A stretch of 16,928 nucleotides of DNA. Source: an uncultured Bacilli bacterium. GTDB taxonomy: Bacteria; Bacillota_I; Bacilli_A; RF39; UBA660. The stretch covers positions 1 to 16,928 of the forward strand of contig CAJTKV010000038.1 in assembly GCA_910577075.1 (NCBI GenBank), read 5' to 3'. How positions within the stretch are numbered: the stretch's first letter is position 1; each line of letters opens with the position of its first letter. Positions 6,687-14,177 of this stretch are shown piece after piece. The notes beneath the pieces were generated by a model that worked only from the letters and a program-made list of their open reading frames with translations, did not search any database and was not told where the DNA came from. A program made the position numbers and the translations under genes.

Positions 6687-8036
6687 TTAAAATAATTTTT
6701 TAATCTTCATTAATTCCTCACGAGATTCGTTAGAGTAAAACATTGGGATTACTCCACCTACTTGTTCGACACCATCTTCTGTTACGACCATTTTACCATC
6801 TTGCATTTCGATAAGACCACGTTCTTTTAAAAATGCGATCTCTTCTTTGAAGTATTCTTCAAAATCAACGCCAAATCGTGCTTTAAATTTTGCTAAATCC
6901 ACAAAGGCAAAATAGAAGGCAACGGATAACATTTTAGCAATAGCTTCACTTTCTGGCAATGGATAAATATCTTGAATGGGAAATTCTCCATGTTCAATTT
7001 TGTCAAAATAATTTTTTAAAGTCTTAGTACTTGCACCTTCATTGTAGGCCAAATACTGATGACCAAAACTTTGAGCACCTAAACCCATACCTACATATGG
7101 AAGTCCATCGATAACGCGCTTTGTCAAATAATCACTCGTCCCATAATCTCCCTCTAGTCTTGAAAAAGTATTTTTACCATATGGAGCAGCATATCCCGCT
7201 TCATTTAGGAATCTGTGGGCCTCTTTGTATTGGCTATTAACTTTATCTAAAGTTACACCTTCGGCTTCACTAGCAATTTTTGTTCCCTTATAGCGATTGC
7301 GATATAGAGTGATATATTCTGGCAATAGTTTAGTTGTATAGTCTAGAGTATTTTTAAAATCAGCCATATCTTGATTTAAAAATCCATACATTAAATCTAT
7401 ATTGAATTTGTCAAAGCCAGCTTGACGAATACTTTCAACAGCTCTTTCATAGATGCTGTTGTTTCCTTCACGACCAAAGGCTTCTAATAATCGAGGATTA
7501 ACAGTTTGAACACCCATACTTATTCTCTTATAGCCCATATCGTGAAGCGCCTTAATCTTATCATAATCTCTGGCAGCAATTACAGGGGTTGTTTCAATAC
7601 TCATTTCAGTTGCAGGATCAAAATTAAAGTTTTGATGAAGTCTTTCAGTAATTCTCTTTATTTGATCAGTTTCAAGTTGAGTTGGAGTTCCCCCGCCCAT
7701 ATCAAAACCTAAGATTTTTTTATCACCAATGATTTCCTTATACATATCTAATTCTTTTAAAAGAGCTTCGACGTATTCTTCCTTTTTTTCAAAATCATCA
7801 CCAGATACGACAGCATATTCACAAAATTTGCAGCGGCTTTGACAAAAAGGAACATGAACATAAAGAGATAAAGCTGTTAATTTATCAATGTCCTGCTTTA
7901 ATAGTTTTTGTATTTCTCTTGCATCTGTTACCTTATAACGCATAAATGATCCTGGAGTTAATGGATATGCAGTATTGGTTATGTGATGCATTTTAATTCC
8001 CTTTTCATATAATTCTTCTAAAGTTATGTTATTCAT
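6687..8036 (-). CDS. HemW/HemN-like radical SAM protein
   Basis: A 449-aa radical SAM protein of the coproporphyrinogen oxidase-like (HemN/HemW) group. The cluster motif CQSRCKFC places the three iron-sulfur cysteines at 65, 69 and 72. MGGGTPT (113-119) is the SAM-binding glycine motif. Later motifs (RISMGVQTVNPRLLEAFGR, NIDLMYG, VGMGLGAQSFG) follow the HemW/HemN order, and the last 80 residues resemble the HemN C-terminal domain. The residue two after the third cysteine is Tyr, not the cysteine of true HemN oxidases, so HemW-like heme chaperone or another radical SAM role is more likely than oxygen-independent coproporphyrinogen oxidation. It is longer than typical HemW (about 380 aa) because of a 55-residue N-terminal extension. 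AAGGAA precedes the ATG. A perfect-consensus promoter drives it. No other heme gene is visible nearby. Confidence 0.88.
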   Translation of the reverse strand: MNNITLEELYEKGIKMHHITNTAYPLTPGSFMRYKVTDAREIQKLLKQDIDKLTALSLYVHVPFCQSRCKFCEYAVVSGDDFEKKEEYVEALLKELDMYKEIIGDKKILGFDMGGGTPTQLETDQIKRITERLHQNFNFDPATEMSIETTPVIAARDYDKIKALHDMGYKRISMGVQTVNPRLLEAFGREGNNSIYERAVESIRQAGFDKFNIDLMYGFLNQDMADFKNTLDYTTKLLPEYITLYRNRYKGTKIASEAEGVTLDKVNSQYKEAHRFLNEAGYAAPYGKNTFSRLEGDYGTSDYLTKRVIDGLPYVGMGLGAQSFGHQYLAYNEGASTKTLKNYFDKIEHGEFPIQDIYPLPESEAIAKMLSVAFYFAFVDLAKFKARFGVDFEEYFKEEIAFLKERGLIEMQDGKMVVTEDGVEQVGGVIPMFYSNESREELMKIKKLF

Positions 8037-8096
8037 ATTTATTTCCTTCTTTCAGTTGTTATTATCATTTTACTAATAAGATATCCTATAAAATAT

Positions 8097-8115
8097 CAAG
8101 AGTATTCCTCTCTTG
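8097..8115. repeat. Inverted repeat in the 5' leader of the radical SAM gene
   Basis: CAAGAG (8097-8102) and CTCTTG (8110-8115) form a 6-bp hairpin with a 7-nt loop, just downstream of the predicted minus-strand start point (about 8117). It could be an operator or an mRNA 5' stabiliser. Confidence 0.45.
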
Positions 8116-8123
8116 TTATTAAC

Positions 8124-8152
8124 ATTATATTATTAAGATAGTGGTTTGTCAA
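8124..8152 (-). promoter_or_regulatory. Perfect-consensus promoter of the radical SAM gene
   Basis: Minus strand: TTGACA (8152-8147), a 17-nt spacer and TATAAT (8129-8124), an exact match to consensus. The leader to the ATG at 8036 is about 80 nt. Confidence 0.85.
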
Positions 8153-8240
8153 TGTCTTTTTAGCATTTTGTTATAAAGAGTGTGTATTTTGTCAATAATA
8201 TGCTAACTTTATGGGAAATATATAGTTTTTTTGATGCTTA

Positions 8241-8249
8241 TGATATACT
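8241..8249 (+). promoter_or_regulatory. Extended -10 promoter of the 240-aa unknown gene
   Basis: TGATATACT (TGnTATACT) with a poor -35 around 8221. The ribosome binding site AAGGAG (8264-8269) and ATG at 8275 follow. Confidence 0.5.
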
Positions 8250-8274
8250 TAATTTAATAATATAAGGAGATTTT

Positions 8275-8997
8275 ATGAGCAATAGAAATGAAAAAATAGA
8301 CACGGGTCAACAAAAAAGAATAATAACAGAACAGGGATTATTTTATTCTAACTTCGATAAATTTAGATTTAACTTATTTTTATTACCTGATTCAGATTAT
8401 TATTCAGAAAATTTAGTAAAGTTAAGAGATGAATATGGTTTGGTTATTGGCGAGCAACAACCTGATGCGACTGGACAAATACATGAAAATACGATTGGTA
8501 TATACATCAAAGATTATTCTAGATATTTAAGTGATAAAGAAAAACAATCAGAGAAATATGATACAGAAGATGTTCAAGATTTAGATTATGAACAAATAGA
8601 AGAAAAATACTTTTATATAATCCCTGAAAGTTATGACGAAGAATTACAAAGAGTAAGTATAAGGGATATAAATATGCTAGCTCTTAAAGCCATTTCTTTA
8701 AAACCTGAAAAGGAATTAACAGAAGCTTTAGGACATGCTGCAGCTTTATCTATTTATTACTATTATAATAATGATGATTTAAAAGATAGTTACAAGAACC
8801 TTATTTCGAGTATTAAAGGAAATAGTTTTCTTTGCAGTACGATAAATCTTTGTCTCTTAGAAAATTCCTTTAGGATTAATGGGATTAATGAAATAGATAT
8901 AGATATTTATAACCGAGTTGTTAGTGATTACCATAGGCAGCTTGATTTTAATATCCAACAATTCAATGAACAAGAAAAAGCAAAAAAAACTAAATAA
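8275..8997 (+). CDS. Unknown 240-aa protein
   Basis: I do not recognise this protein. It is soluble, without signal peptide or membrane segment. The N-terminal half mixes beta-like stretches (FRFNLFLLP, NTIGIYIKDY) with an acidic linker (YDTEDVQDLDYEQIEEKY). The C-terminal half is helical, has a tyrosine run (SIYYYYNN) and ends in a lysine-rich tail. AAGGAG 5 nt before the ATG fixes the start. It is divergent from the radical SAM gene across a 238-bp promoter region. It is followed 68 nt later by another unknown gene on the same strand with its own extended -10 element, so the two may be partly cotranscribed. Function unknown. Confidence 0.7.
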   Translation: MSNRNEKIDTGQQKRIITEQGLFYSNFDKFRFNLFLLPDSDYYSENLVKLRDEYGLVIGEQQPDATGQIHENTIGIYIKDYSRYLSDKEKQSEKYDTEDVQDLDYEQIEEKYFYIIPESYDEELQRVSIRDINMLALKAISLKPEKELTEALGHAAALSIYYYYNNDDLKDSYKNLISSIKGNSFLCSTINLCLLENSFRINGINEIDIDIYNRVVSDYHRQLDFNIQQFNEQEKAKKTK

Positions 8998-9010
8998 TTT
9001 TTGTTTTTTT
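8982..9010 (+). terminator. Weak A/T-only hairpin terminator
   Basis: AAAAAAAC (8983-8990) can pair with GTTTTTTT (9003-9010) across the stop codon of the 240-aa gene. With a single G-C pair it is a poor terminator. Confidence 0.25.
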
Positions 9011-9028
9011 ATTGTACATAATTTTATA

Positions 9029-9037
9029 TGTTATAAT
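9029..9037 (+). promoter_or_regulatory. Extended -10 promoter
   Basis: TGTTATAAT (TGnTATAAT) located 28 nt before the GTG at 9066. No good -35 at 17-nt spacing. Confidence 0.5.
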
Positions 9038-9065
9038 TATTTTAGAATGAAGTGAGGTGATTTTA

Positions 9066-10166
9066 GTGGAAGAAGATATTCTAGATATTTTTTATAATTC
9101 TATAATACCTGAAGCTTCTAGTGGAGCAATAGATTGCTTTATGTATTATCACATTTGCTTTAACACTTCTATCGAAGGCAAGATCATAGAGGGAAATATT
9201 CCTTATTATATAGATGCACCCTTATTGGAAATTAGAAATAAAGAGAAATTTGATGAATTATTAGAGGATTATGTCAATTTAGCATTGAATTTTTACGATG
9301 ATCACTATTTTTATGATGAAGTCTTGAGTGGAGAATATAGGACAAGTAAAAATAAGCTTTGCAAAGAAAAGGTTTTAATGACCCTTTTATGGAGTAATGC
9401 GACAGTAGAAGATTTTCAGGAACCATGCTCTTTCTTGAGAAGACAAAAGACCTTTTTAGAGAATAATTTTTTAACAGAAACAGAAGATAAGGGTTTCTCA
9501 ACAATATTAGGTGGAAGAATATTAACTAAAGTAGCTAAGACTCGTAAAATAAGTTGGGAAAGTCCCTATGCTTTTCGTTCGGCGATTGTCAATCATGATG
9601 ATGGATATGATTTACCTACTATCCGCTTCGGAATTGAAGATGATAATGTCTATATCTATTGTATTCATCAAGGTAAGAACATTAGGAAGAACAATAAGAT
9701 TAAGCGAGCTTTATATAAAGTTAATGAAAATTTTAATAAGCAAGATAGTGAAGATATTCTAAAGGATATCACTCCGTCTTTTCTCGTGGCATTACAACTT
9801 TTTATCTTGCATTTTAATAATCTAGGTTATTCAAAATTTAAAATTATTCCTTATTTACCAGAAAGATGGATAGATAAGAAGATTATGATTTATAAAAAAG
9901 CAAGAAAAGCAGAAAAAAAGGCACAAACTTATAATGAATATACGGAGCAACTGCTTCGTATTCAAGAAAATTTAACACAAAAGTTTTGCAATACTTTACT
10001 TCGCTTAAAATATCATCTTGGAGATAGTATAACCATTGATTCCTTGCCATTTGAATTAGATTCATATCTGGCATTTTCCTATAATAATTTAGATACTGCA
10101 AATAATAATTTGCTTCAAGAATTGTACTCAATATATGCAAATAGTAAGGAAATTAAGCTTCGTTAA
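9066..10166 (+). CDS. Unknown 366-aa protein with GTG start
   Basis: I do not recognise this protein. It is soluble, with no signal peptide. The middle has alternating beta-like stretches (YDLPTIRFGIEDDNVYIYCIHQGKN) and a helical segment (SFLVALQLFILHFNNLGYSKFKIIPYLPERW). A basic coiled-coil-like stretch (IYKKARKAEKKAQTYNEYTEQLLRIQ, about residues 275-300, positions approximate) follows. The GTG at 9066 is chosen because the upstream GTG at 9057 lies inside the ribosome binding site GTGAGGTGA (9052-9060). The stop codon overlaps the stop of the convergent HipA-like gene, and one hairpin terminates both. No catalytic motif is visible. Function unknown. Confidence 0.72.
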   Translation: MEEDILDIFYNSIIPEASSGAIDCFMYYHICFNTSIEGKIIEGNIPYYIDAPLLEIRNKEKFDELLEDYVNLALNFYDDHYFYDEVLSGEYRTSKNKLCKEKVLMTLLWSNATVEDFQEPCSFLRRQKTFLENNFLTETEDKGFSTILGGRILTKVAKTRKISWESPYAFRSAIVNHDDGYDLPTIRFGIEDDNVYIYCIHQGKNIRKNNKIKRALYKVNENFNKQDSEDILKDITPSFLVALQLFILHFNNLGYSKFKIIPYLPERWIDKKIMIYKKARKAEKKAQTYNEYTEQLLRIQENLTQKFCNTLLRLKYHLGDSITIDSLPFELDSYLAFSYNNLDTANNNLLQELYSIYANSKEIKLR

Positions 10167-10181
10167 ATTGAAGCTTTTTTT
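10155..10181. terminator. Terminator over convergent overlapping stops
   Basis: AAGCTTC (10155-10161) and GAAGCTT (10170-10176) enclose an 8-nt loop that contains both stop codons; T residues continue to 10181. It serves the plus-strand gene; A residues before the left arm on the minus side are few. Confidence 0.75.
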
Positions 10182-11047
10182 ATGAATTTACGAAAGTAGT
10201 CTTTTTGCTTATTCTCTTTAACTTTATAGTATTTTTTTACCTCTTCATAAGATCTAGTTTCTTTATTAAAACAGTAATTATCACATATTTTATCCCATGA
10301 AGAAGCAAATCCATGATCGATTAAAAGTGATACGTATTCAAGATATTCTGGGCATTCTCTTATCAGTAAAGGCATACCTAATTCTTCAACTATGACTATA
10401 CAATTTTTTAAATATATTCCCCACGAAGCCACTTCATCTTTACAATTGGAAAAATCATATATTGTTCCTAAATGCGTTTCCTTAGTTTCATTATCAACGG
10501 CAAATTGAATATTAGCAGGACCACGATCAGTTTGAAGCATATAACTATCAACGACTAGAAGTCTTATGAATTCATCAATTAATTGTAAGGTATTATCTGT
10601 GTTATTACATAAGATTCTTAAGGCATCTAAATTGCCAATATCTCGTCCAAGAGAAATTCCATGCTCTTTTTCACTAGTTTCATGAAGAAAATTTCCAAAA
10701 TGATATGTACAATTATTATTTCTAAAATTTTTAGAGGCAAGACCAATTTCGTGCTTTGTTTGAGCAATTAAAAATTCCAAGGATTTTAATGATAATAAAC
10801 TTGCCATGTAAGAACCCATTAATTCGTCAAATAAATACATGGGATAACTTGCATTCTCTTCTTCCTTTTTGAAATAATACCACGTATTATTCATAATATA
10901 CATCATTTTCAAATAGTCATCTTTTTTAGATAGCGAGTAATTATCGCTTCCCAATACTTTCTCTTTTGTTGCTAAAGAGACATGAGAATCATTTTTTAAT
11001 GTAATTATAGGTGTTTTATCAGTTATTAATTCACTTAAACTAGCCAT
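10163..11047 (-). CDS. HipA/CtkA-like protein kinase-fold protein
   Basis: A 294-aa protein that matches the HipA-like kinase fold in motif order. A possible ATP-binding lysine is in YYFKKEE (Lys60/Lys61). An acidic helix follows, DELMGSYMASLLSL (from Asp74), in the position of the HipA helix that begins NE. The catalytic loop is TDRGPANIQF (Asp174, Asn179), and a metal-binding Asp198 sits in TIYDFSNC, the equivalent of the HipA YD motif. Family members are serine/threonine kinases acting in toxin-antitoxin pairs or as effectors. Here there is no HipB-like DNA-binding gene next to it, and the protein is shorter than HipA (about 440 aa), closer to CtkA-like kinases. AGGGGGAA precedes the ATG. 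It has its own promoter, TTGCAA-17-TATAAT, divergent from the CHAP gene. The kinase assignment is by motif only. Confidence 0.55.
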   Translation of the reverse strand: MASLSELITDKTPIITLKNDSHVSLATKEKVLGSDNYSLSKKDDYLKMMYIMNNTWYYFKKEEENASYPMYLFDELMGSYMASLLSLKSLEFLIAQTKHEIGLASKNFRNNNCTYHFGNFLHETSEKEHGISLGRDIGNLDALRILCNNTDNTLQLIDEFIRLLVVDSYMLQTDRGPANIQFAVDNETKETHLGTIYDFSNCKDEVASWGIYLKNCIVIVEELGMPLLIRECPEYLEYVSLLIDHGFASSWDKICDNYCFNKETRSYEEVKKYYKVKENKQKDYFRKFIKKASI

Positions 11048-11070
11048 ATTATTCCCCCTGATAGATGCTT

Positions 11071-11099
11071 ATTATACATTTTTATTGAAATTTTTGCAA
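11071..11099 (-). promoter_or_regulatory. Promoter of the kinase-like gene, sharing its -35
   Basis: Minus strand: TTGCAA (11099-11094), a 17-nt spacer and TATAAT (11076-11071). The palindromic TTGCAA is also the -35 of the divergent plus-strand promoter. Confidence 0.7.
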
Positions 11100-11122
11100 T
11101 TGAGCTATTTATTAGTTATAAT
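11094..11122 (+). promoter_or_regulatory. Promoter of the CHAP hydrolase gene, sharing its -35
   Basis: TTGCAA (11094-11099), a 17-nt spacer and TATAAT (11117-11122). The start point would be near 11129, which excludes the upstream ATG at 11126 as start codon. Confidence 0.7.
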
Positions 11123-11149
11123 TAAATGGTAGTAAAGGATATGAATTTA

Positions 11150-12175
11150 ATGAAAAAAAAGATATTATTTTTAAATGTAATAATTATTTGCTTAGTAATA
11201 AGTATAATAGGTATAGGTGAGGTTAAGGCATTAAAGAACCCCTATAAAAAGATGTCAAGTTTTGGACGCAATTGTACTTGGTATGCTTGGCAACATGTCC
11301 ATGATAAGGCAGGAATATCCCTACCTGGTTGGGGAAATGCTAGCACATGGTATGAATCAGCTAAAAAAGCCGGATTTAGTGTGGGCAAAACCCCAAAGGC
11401 AAAATCGATAGCTGTTTGGTCTTGGGTATCAGGAGGTAAAGATTATGGCCATGTAGGATATGTCGAGAGAGTCAAGGGTGATAAAATTTATGTGTGGGAA
11501 AACAACGATGGCTGTGTAGATGTGAATGATAAAGAGTATGTTGATTGTATAGCAAATGGCGTAAGTGAAGAAACTGATCGAATATGTCTACAAAACGCTA
11601 AAAGGGTTGCATGTGAATATGATGCTACTTATTGGAGTGAGCCAGGAGATTTGGTTGGATATATATATCTAGATGCCAAGCCCAAAACAACAAAAAAGGA
11701 GACTACAACGAGGAAAACGACAACTTCAACAACAACCCCTTCAATAAAGATTAAATCTAATAATGCCAATTTAGCAGAATTAACTGTTTCGAATATAGAT
11801 ATTAATTTTGATAAGAACACTTTAGAATATAAAATAGATGTCGATAATGAAATCACTAGTGTAGTTATTGAAGCAAAGACTGAAGATAATCTAGCAAGCA
11901 TTACTGGAAGTGGAACACATGATTTGTCGGTTGGAGAAAATACAATAGAGATATCCGTTAAAGCTGAAGATGAAAGCGTAAAGATATATACCTTAAAAAT
12001 AAATAGAAAAGCTATTAATACCACTTCAGAAAGCATTACTAGCAAACAAACTAATAAAGATAATGAAAAAAAGAACAATGCCAATTTAACAATATATTTG
12101 ATTGTGGGAATAACAGGATTAGTTATCATTTCATTATTAATTGTTATATTAAGTAAAAGAAATAAGAAAATCTAG
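11150..12175 (+). CDS. Secreted, membrane-anchored CHAP peptidoglycan hydrolase
   Basis: A 341-aa cell-surface protein. Residues 1-27 are a signal peptide (MKKKILFLN start, cleavage probably after VKA). The CHAP domain covers about 35-175, with nucleophile Cys42 in NCTWYAW, His101 in YGHVGYVE and a polar third residue at Glu117/Asn118. CHAP enzymes are cysteine amidases or endopeptidases that cut peptidoglycan. Four further cysteines (122, 133, 146, 155) may form disulfides. A Thr-rich linker (180-197) leads to a cadherin-like beta-sandwich domain (about 205-287, NANLAELTVS start). The C-terminus has a membrane segment (313-335) and basic tail, without LPxTG. The ATG at 11150 is chosen because AAGGA lies 10 nt upstream and the signal peptide then begins MKKK. 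Likely roles are wall remodelling or cell separation. Confidence 0.88.
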   Translation: MKKKILFLNVIIICLVISIIGIGEVKALKNPYKKMSSFGRNCTWYAWQHVHDKAGISLPGWGNASTWYESAKKAGFSVGKTPKAKSIAVWSWVSGGKDYGHVGYVERVKGDKIYVWENNDGCVDVNDKEYVDCIANGVSEETDRICLQNAKRVACEYDATYWSEPGDLVGYIYLDAKPKTTKKETTTRKTTTSTTTPSIKIKSNNANLAELTVSNIDINFDKNTLEYKIDVDNEITSVVIEAKTEDNLASITGSGTHDLSVGENTIEISVKAEDESVKIYTLKINRKAINTTSESITSKQTNKDNEKKNNANLTIYLIVGITGLVIISLLIVILSKRNKKI

Positions 12176-12194
12176 GAATAATCCTAGATTTTTT
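12168..12194. terminator. Bidirectional terminator
   Basis: AAATCTAGGA (12168-12177) and TCCTAGATTT (12182-12191) form a 10-bp stem with a 4-nt loop, flanked by A-run and T-run. It overlaps the stop of the CHAP gene and ends next to the stop of the convergent HAD gene. Confidence 0.85.
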
Positions 12195-12660
12195 AGTCTA
12201 TAAGCGATGAATCTTGAAATAAGATTATATTTAGATTACTTTCTTTAATGTATTTTAATATGCCATTGTCATCATCAATAAGTACAACATTAGAAAGCTT
12301 AGATGATTCTATTATATCTCTAATAATTCTTAGTTTAATTTCCTTGGAAGATAAATCGGGATATTTTTCTTTGGAAATAATATATCGATTAGCAATATTA
12401 AAGAACGGGGCTTGTTTATCTAACCAATTATTTTTATCTTGTATTTGTGCATCAGTTTTGCAAATTGAAAGAATATAAAGATTAATTTTAGAATCTTTGT
12501 TTAATTGACTTAAGGTTTTAATATTAGTTTTGATTGGTCGCTTATCCTTAAAATTTAAAGTGCTTCCAAAGTCATAATCGGTGATTACGCCATCCATATC
12601 GACAAATAAATTTATCTCTTCGTCATTGTATATCTCTCTTAGTTTATTTTTAAAATACAT
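12193..12660 (-). CDS. HAD-superfamily phosphatase, 5'-nucleotidase (NT5C) type
   Basis: A 155-aa HAD phosphatase. FVDMDGVITDYD gives the nucleophile Asp21 and acid/base Asp23. YILSI (Ser65) is motif II, a lysine in ISKEK or SSKEIK (97 or 106) is motif III, and VVLIDDD (129-131) is motif IV. The DMDGV start and small size resemble the 5'(3')-deoxyribonucleotidase (NT5C) group, which removes phosphate from nucleoside monophosphates. The substrate here is inferred. The ATG is 1 nt after the stop of the CYTH-kinase gene, and its AAGAGG ribosome binding site lies in that gene's last codons, so the two are translationally coupled. An enzyme removing phosphate beside one that may add it suggests control of one nucleotide pool. 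It ends at a bidirectional terminator. Confidence 0.8.
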   Translation of the reverse strand: MYFKNKLREIYNDEEINLFVDMDGVITDYDFGSTLNFKDKRPIKTNIKTLSQLNKDSKINLYILSICKTDAQIQDKNNWLDKQAPFFNIANRYIISKEKYPDLSSKEIKLRIIRDIIESSKLSNVVLIDDDNGILKYIKESNLNIILFQDSSLID

Positions 12661-12661
12661 A

Positions 12662-14050
12662 CTACCTCTTTAGATATAAATTCTTTATGGTATCTATAAC
12701 TTCATTGGCAATTTGGATGGATGGAGATAGAATCTCGAGAGATGATGTATCTATTACTTTGGATTGATCTGTGTAATCTTCAATTTTGGGCAAAGTTCTT
12801 AAAAGAGAAGCATTATATCTGATGACATTATCAGTACTCATTGTCGATCTTTCTTCAATGGATATCGAACTTAAGTAATCTCTTTTCATTGCTTCTGTTT
12901 CGTCGGCATATAATCCATAGAAGTAGTCAATATAGTTCTTTTGATCTTTTAATTTTTTTAAAAATTCTAGGTATCTTTCGCGACTTACCATACCTAGTTG
13001 ATAGTACATATCATACCAGATGAAGGTATCTATTATACCGCGGTCACATAAAATCAAATCTGAGCCATTTAAATTATTATTGATATAGTCATTTCCAAGG
13101 GAATACTGCTTGTCGACAAAACCAACACGATCTTTAAGAAGTTTTTCCTTTTCTTCGCGATTTTTTAAAGTAGCATATATAAGTCCAGCAGGCTCTTCTA
13201 AGCGCTTAGTATTAATTCCTGACTTTTTAAAGAATTCATAGAGTGAATCAATTGTCGTAGTCTTTCCGGCTCTTGGCGTTCCACTTAAGGTGACAACTAA
13301 GGGTCTAGATAAAGGTCCTAGTTTTTCTCGTAAATTATTTAATTCTTTTTTCTTGGTATCTAAATCTCGCAATTCAGCCAATCTTTCATCTTTACCAATA
13401 AAGAATTGTTTTATCTCTTCATTATTGGGTTGTTGAGAGTTTTTGAAAGGGTTTATCTTAGTTTTAGCACGAATTACTGCCATAGATATCTCCTTTTTAG
13501 AAAAATTACTCTCTTCAAGATAGGGAAATTCACTCATTATTTTGGCAATCTCGTCAAATACTTTAGTATCGCCCTTTTTTAATTCGAATTCAATCATCTC
13601 CTGTTCTTCAAATTCACATATTCCTACACGTGGAGTAAATAAATCAAAGCATACTTCAAGGACGTTCTTGCCTATTTCCAATTGATATTTCTCCCTTTGG
13701 GTACTTATCTCAAGTAATTCACTTATGTCTTTTATGGGAATATTCCACTCTTTAATAGCAAACTGTAGAGCTTCTTCAAGAGTAGAAAAGTTTTCCTCGC
13801 GTCTTTCGGTAATAATCTTTTCCTTCGTAGGACGCTTAACCGTATAGACGAGTTCACCTTTGACGATTCTCTTGCGGATATTTATCCCATAGGCATCCAA
13901 GATATTATTCTTATCATAATAAACATCCATATTGTTAATAAATTTGGGAGATGTTAAATTAAACCTTTCAATGACACTGTTAAACATCTCTCTTGCAGTT
14001 TTATCTGTTCCATTTTTTAATACATACTTCTTCTCTTTTTCTATATTCAT
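12662..14050 (-). CDS. CYTH domain fused to thymidylate kinase-like P-loop kinase
   Basis: A 462-aa two-domain protein. Residues 1 to about 200 are a CYTH (triphosphate tunnel) domain: ExExK at Glu4, Glu6 and Lys8, basic pairs at Arg59/Arg61 and in KRP (72-74), and acidic tunnel residues in LEVCFD (131-136) and EFELK (154-158). CYTH enzymes bind inorganic triphosphate, thiamine triphosphate or make cAMP. After a linker comes a P-loop kinase from about 250: Walker A GTPRAGKTT (257-265), an LEEPAG segment like the substrate region of dNMP/deoxynucleoside kinases, and CDRG at 335-338. Plant TTM1/TTM2 carry a P-loop kinase before CYTH; here the order is reversed. The ATG at 14050 is chosen because AAAGGTG lies just upstream and overlaps the GTG at 14059. 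It is first in an operon with the HAD gene and is driven by the operator-bearing promoter at 14178-14206. Actual activity is unknown. Confidence 0.82.
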   Translation of the reverse strand: MNIEKEKKYVLKNGTDKTAREMFNSVIERFNLTSPKFINNMDVYYDKNNILDAYGINIRKRIVKGELVYTVKRPTKEKIITERREENFSTLEEALQFAIKEWNIPIKDISELLEISTQREKYQLEIGKNVLEVCFDLFTPRVGICEFEEQEMIEFELKKGDTKVFDEIAKIMSEFPYLEESNFSKKEISMAVIRAKTKINPFKNSQQPNNEEIKQFFIGKDERLAELRDLDTKKKELNNLREKLGPLSRPLVVTLSGTPRAGKTTTIDSLYEFFKKSGINTKRLEEPAGLIYATLKNREEKEKLLKDRVGFVDKQYSLGNDYINNNLNGSDLILCDRGIIDTFIWYDMYYQLGMVSRERYLEFLKKLKDQKNYIDYFYGLYADETEAMKRDYLSSISIEERSTMSTDNVIRYNASLLRTLPKIEDYTDQSKVIDTSSLEILSPSIQIANEVIDTIKNLYLKR

Positions 14051-14066
14051 ATAATTCACCTTTCTT

Positions 14067-14085
14067 ATGTGTATTTTTTACACTT
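14067..14085. promoter_or_regulatory. Second copy of 19-bp palindromic operator
   Basis: ATGTGTATTTTTTACACTT matches the promoter copy at 14183-14201 at 16 of 19 positions in the same orientation. It lies in the leader, just upstream of the ribosome binding site of the CYTH-kinase gene. Confidence 0.6.
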
Positions 14086-14112
14086 ATTTAATTAAAAAAA
14101 ATAATGTTAAAC

Positions 14113-14170
14113 AGATACTAACTATTATGGCCATATTAAAGAAGTATCTTTAGAAGCAATTCTTTACTTC
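14113..14170 (-). promoter_or_regulatory. Leader with mutually exclusive hairpins
   Basis: In the transcript, GAAGTA (14170-14165) can pair with TACTTC (14146-14141). Alternatively AGATACT (14149-14143) can pair with AGTATCT (14119-14113). The two stems share bases 14143-14146, so only one can form at a time. A T-run follows further downstream, but not directly after the stem. This could be a regulatory switch; it is only an inference from pairing. Confidence 0.35.
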
Positions 14171-14177
14171 CATTTTC

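Noticed and set aside
6687..8036. True HemN oxygen-independent coproporphyrinogen oxidase
   Set aside because: The fourth cysteine after CxxxCxxC is Tyr74, which favours the HemW-like group.
11629..12129. 166-aa hydrophobic minus-strand reading frame
   Set aside because: It is the mirror of the Thr-rich linker and beta-sandwich region of the CHAP gene; valine runs come from complementing threonine and asparagine codons.
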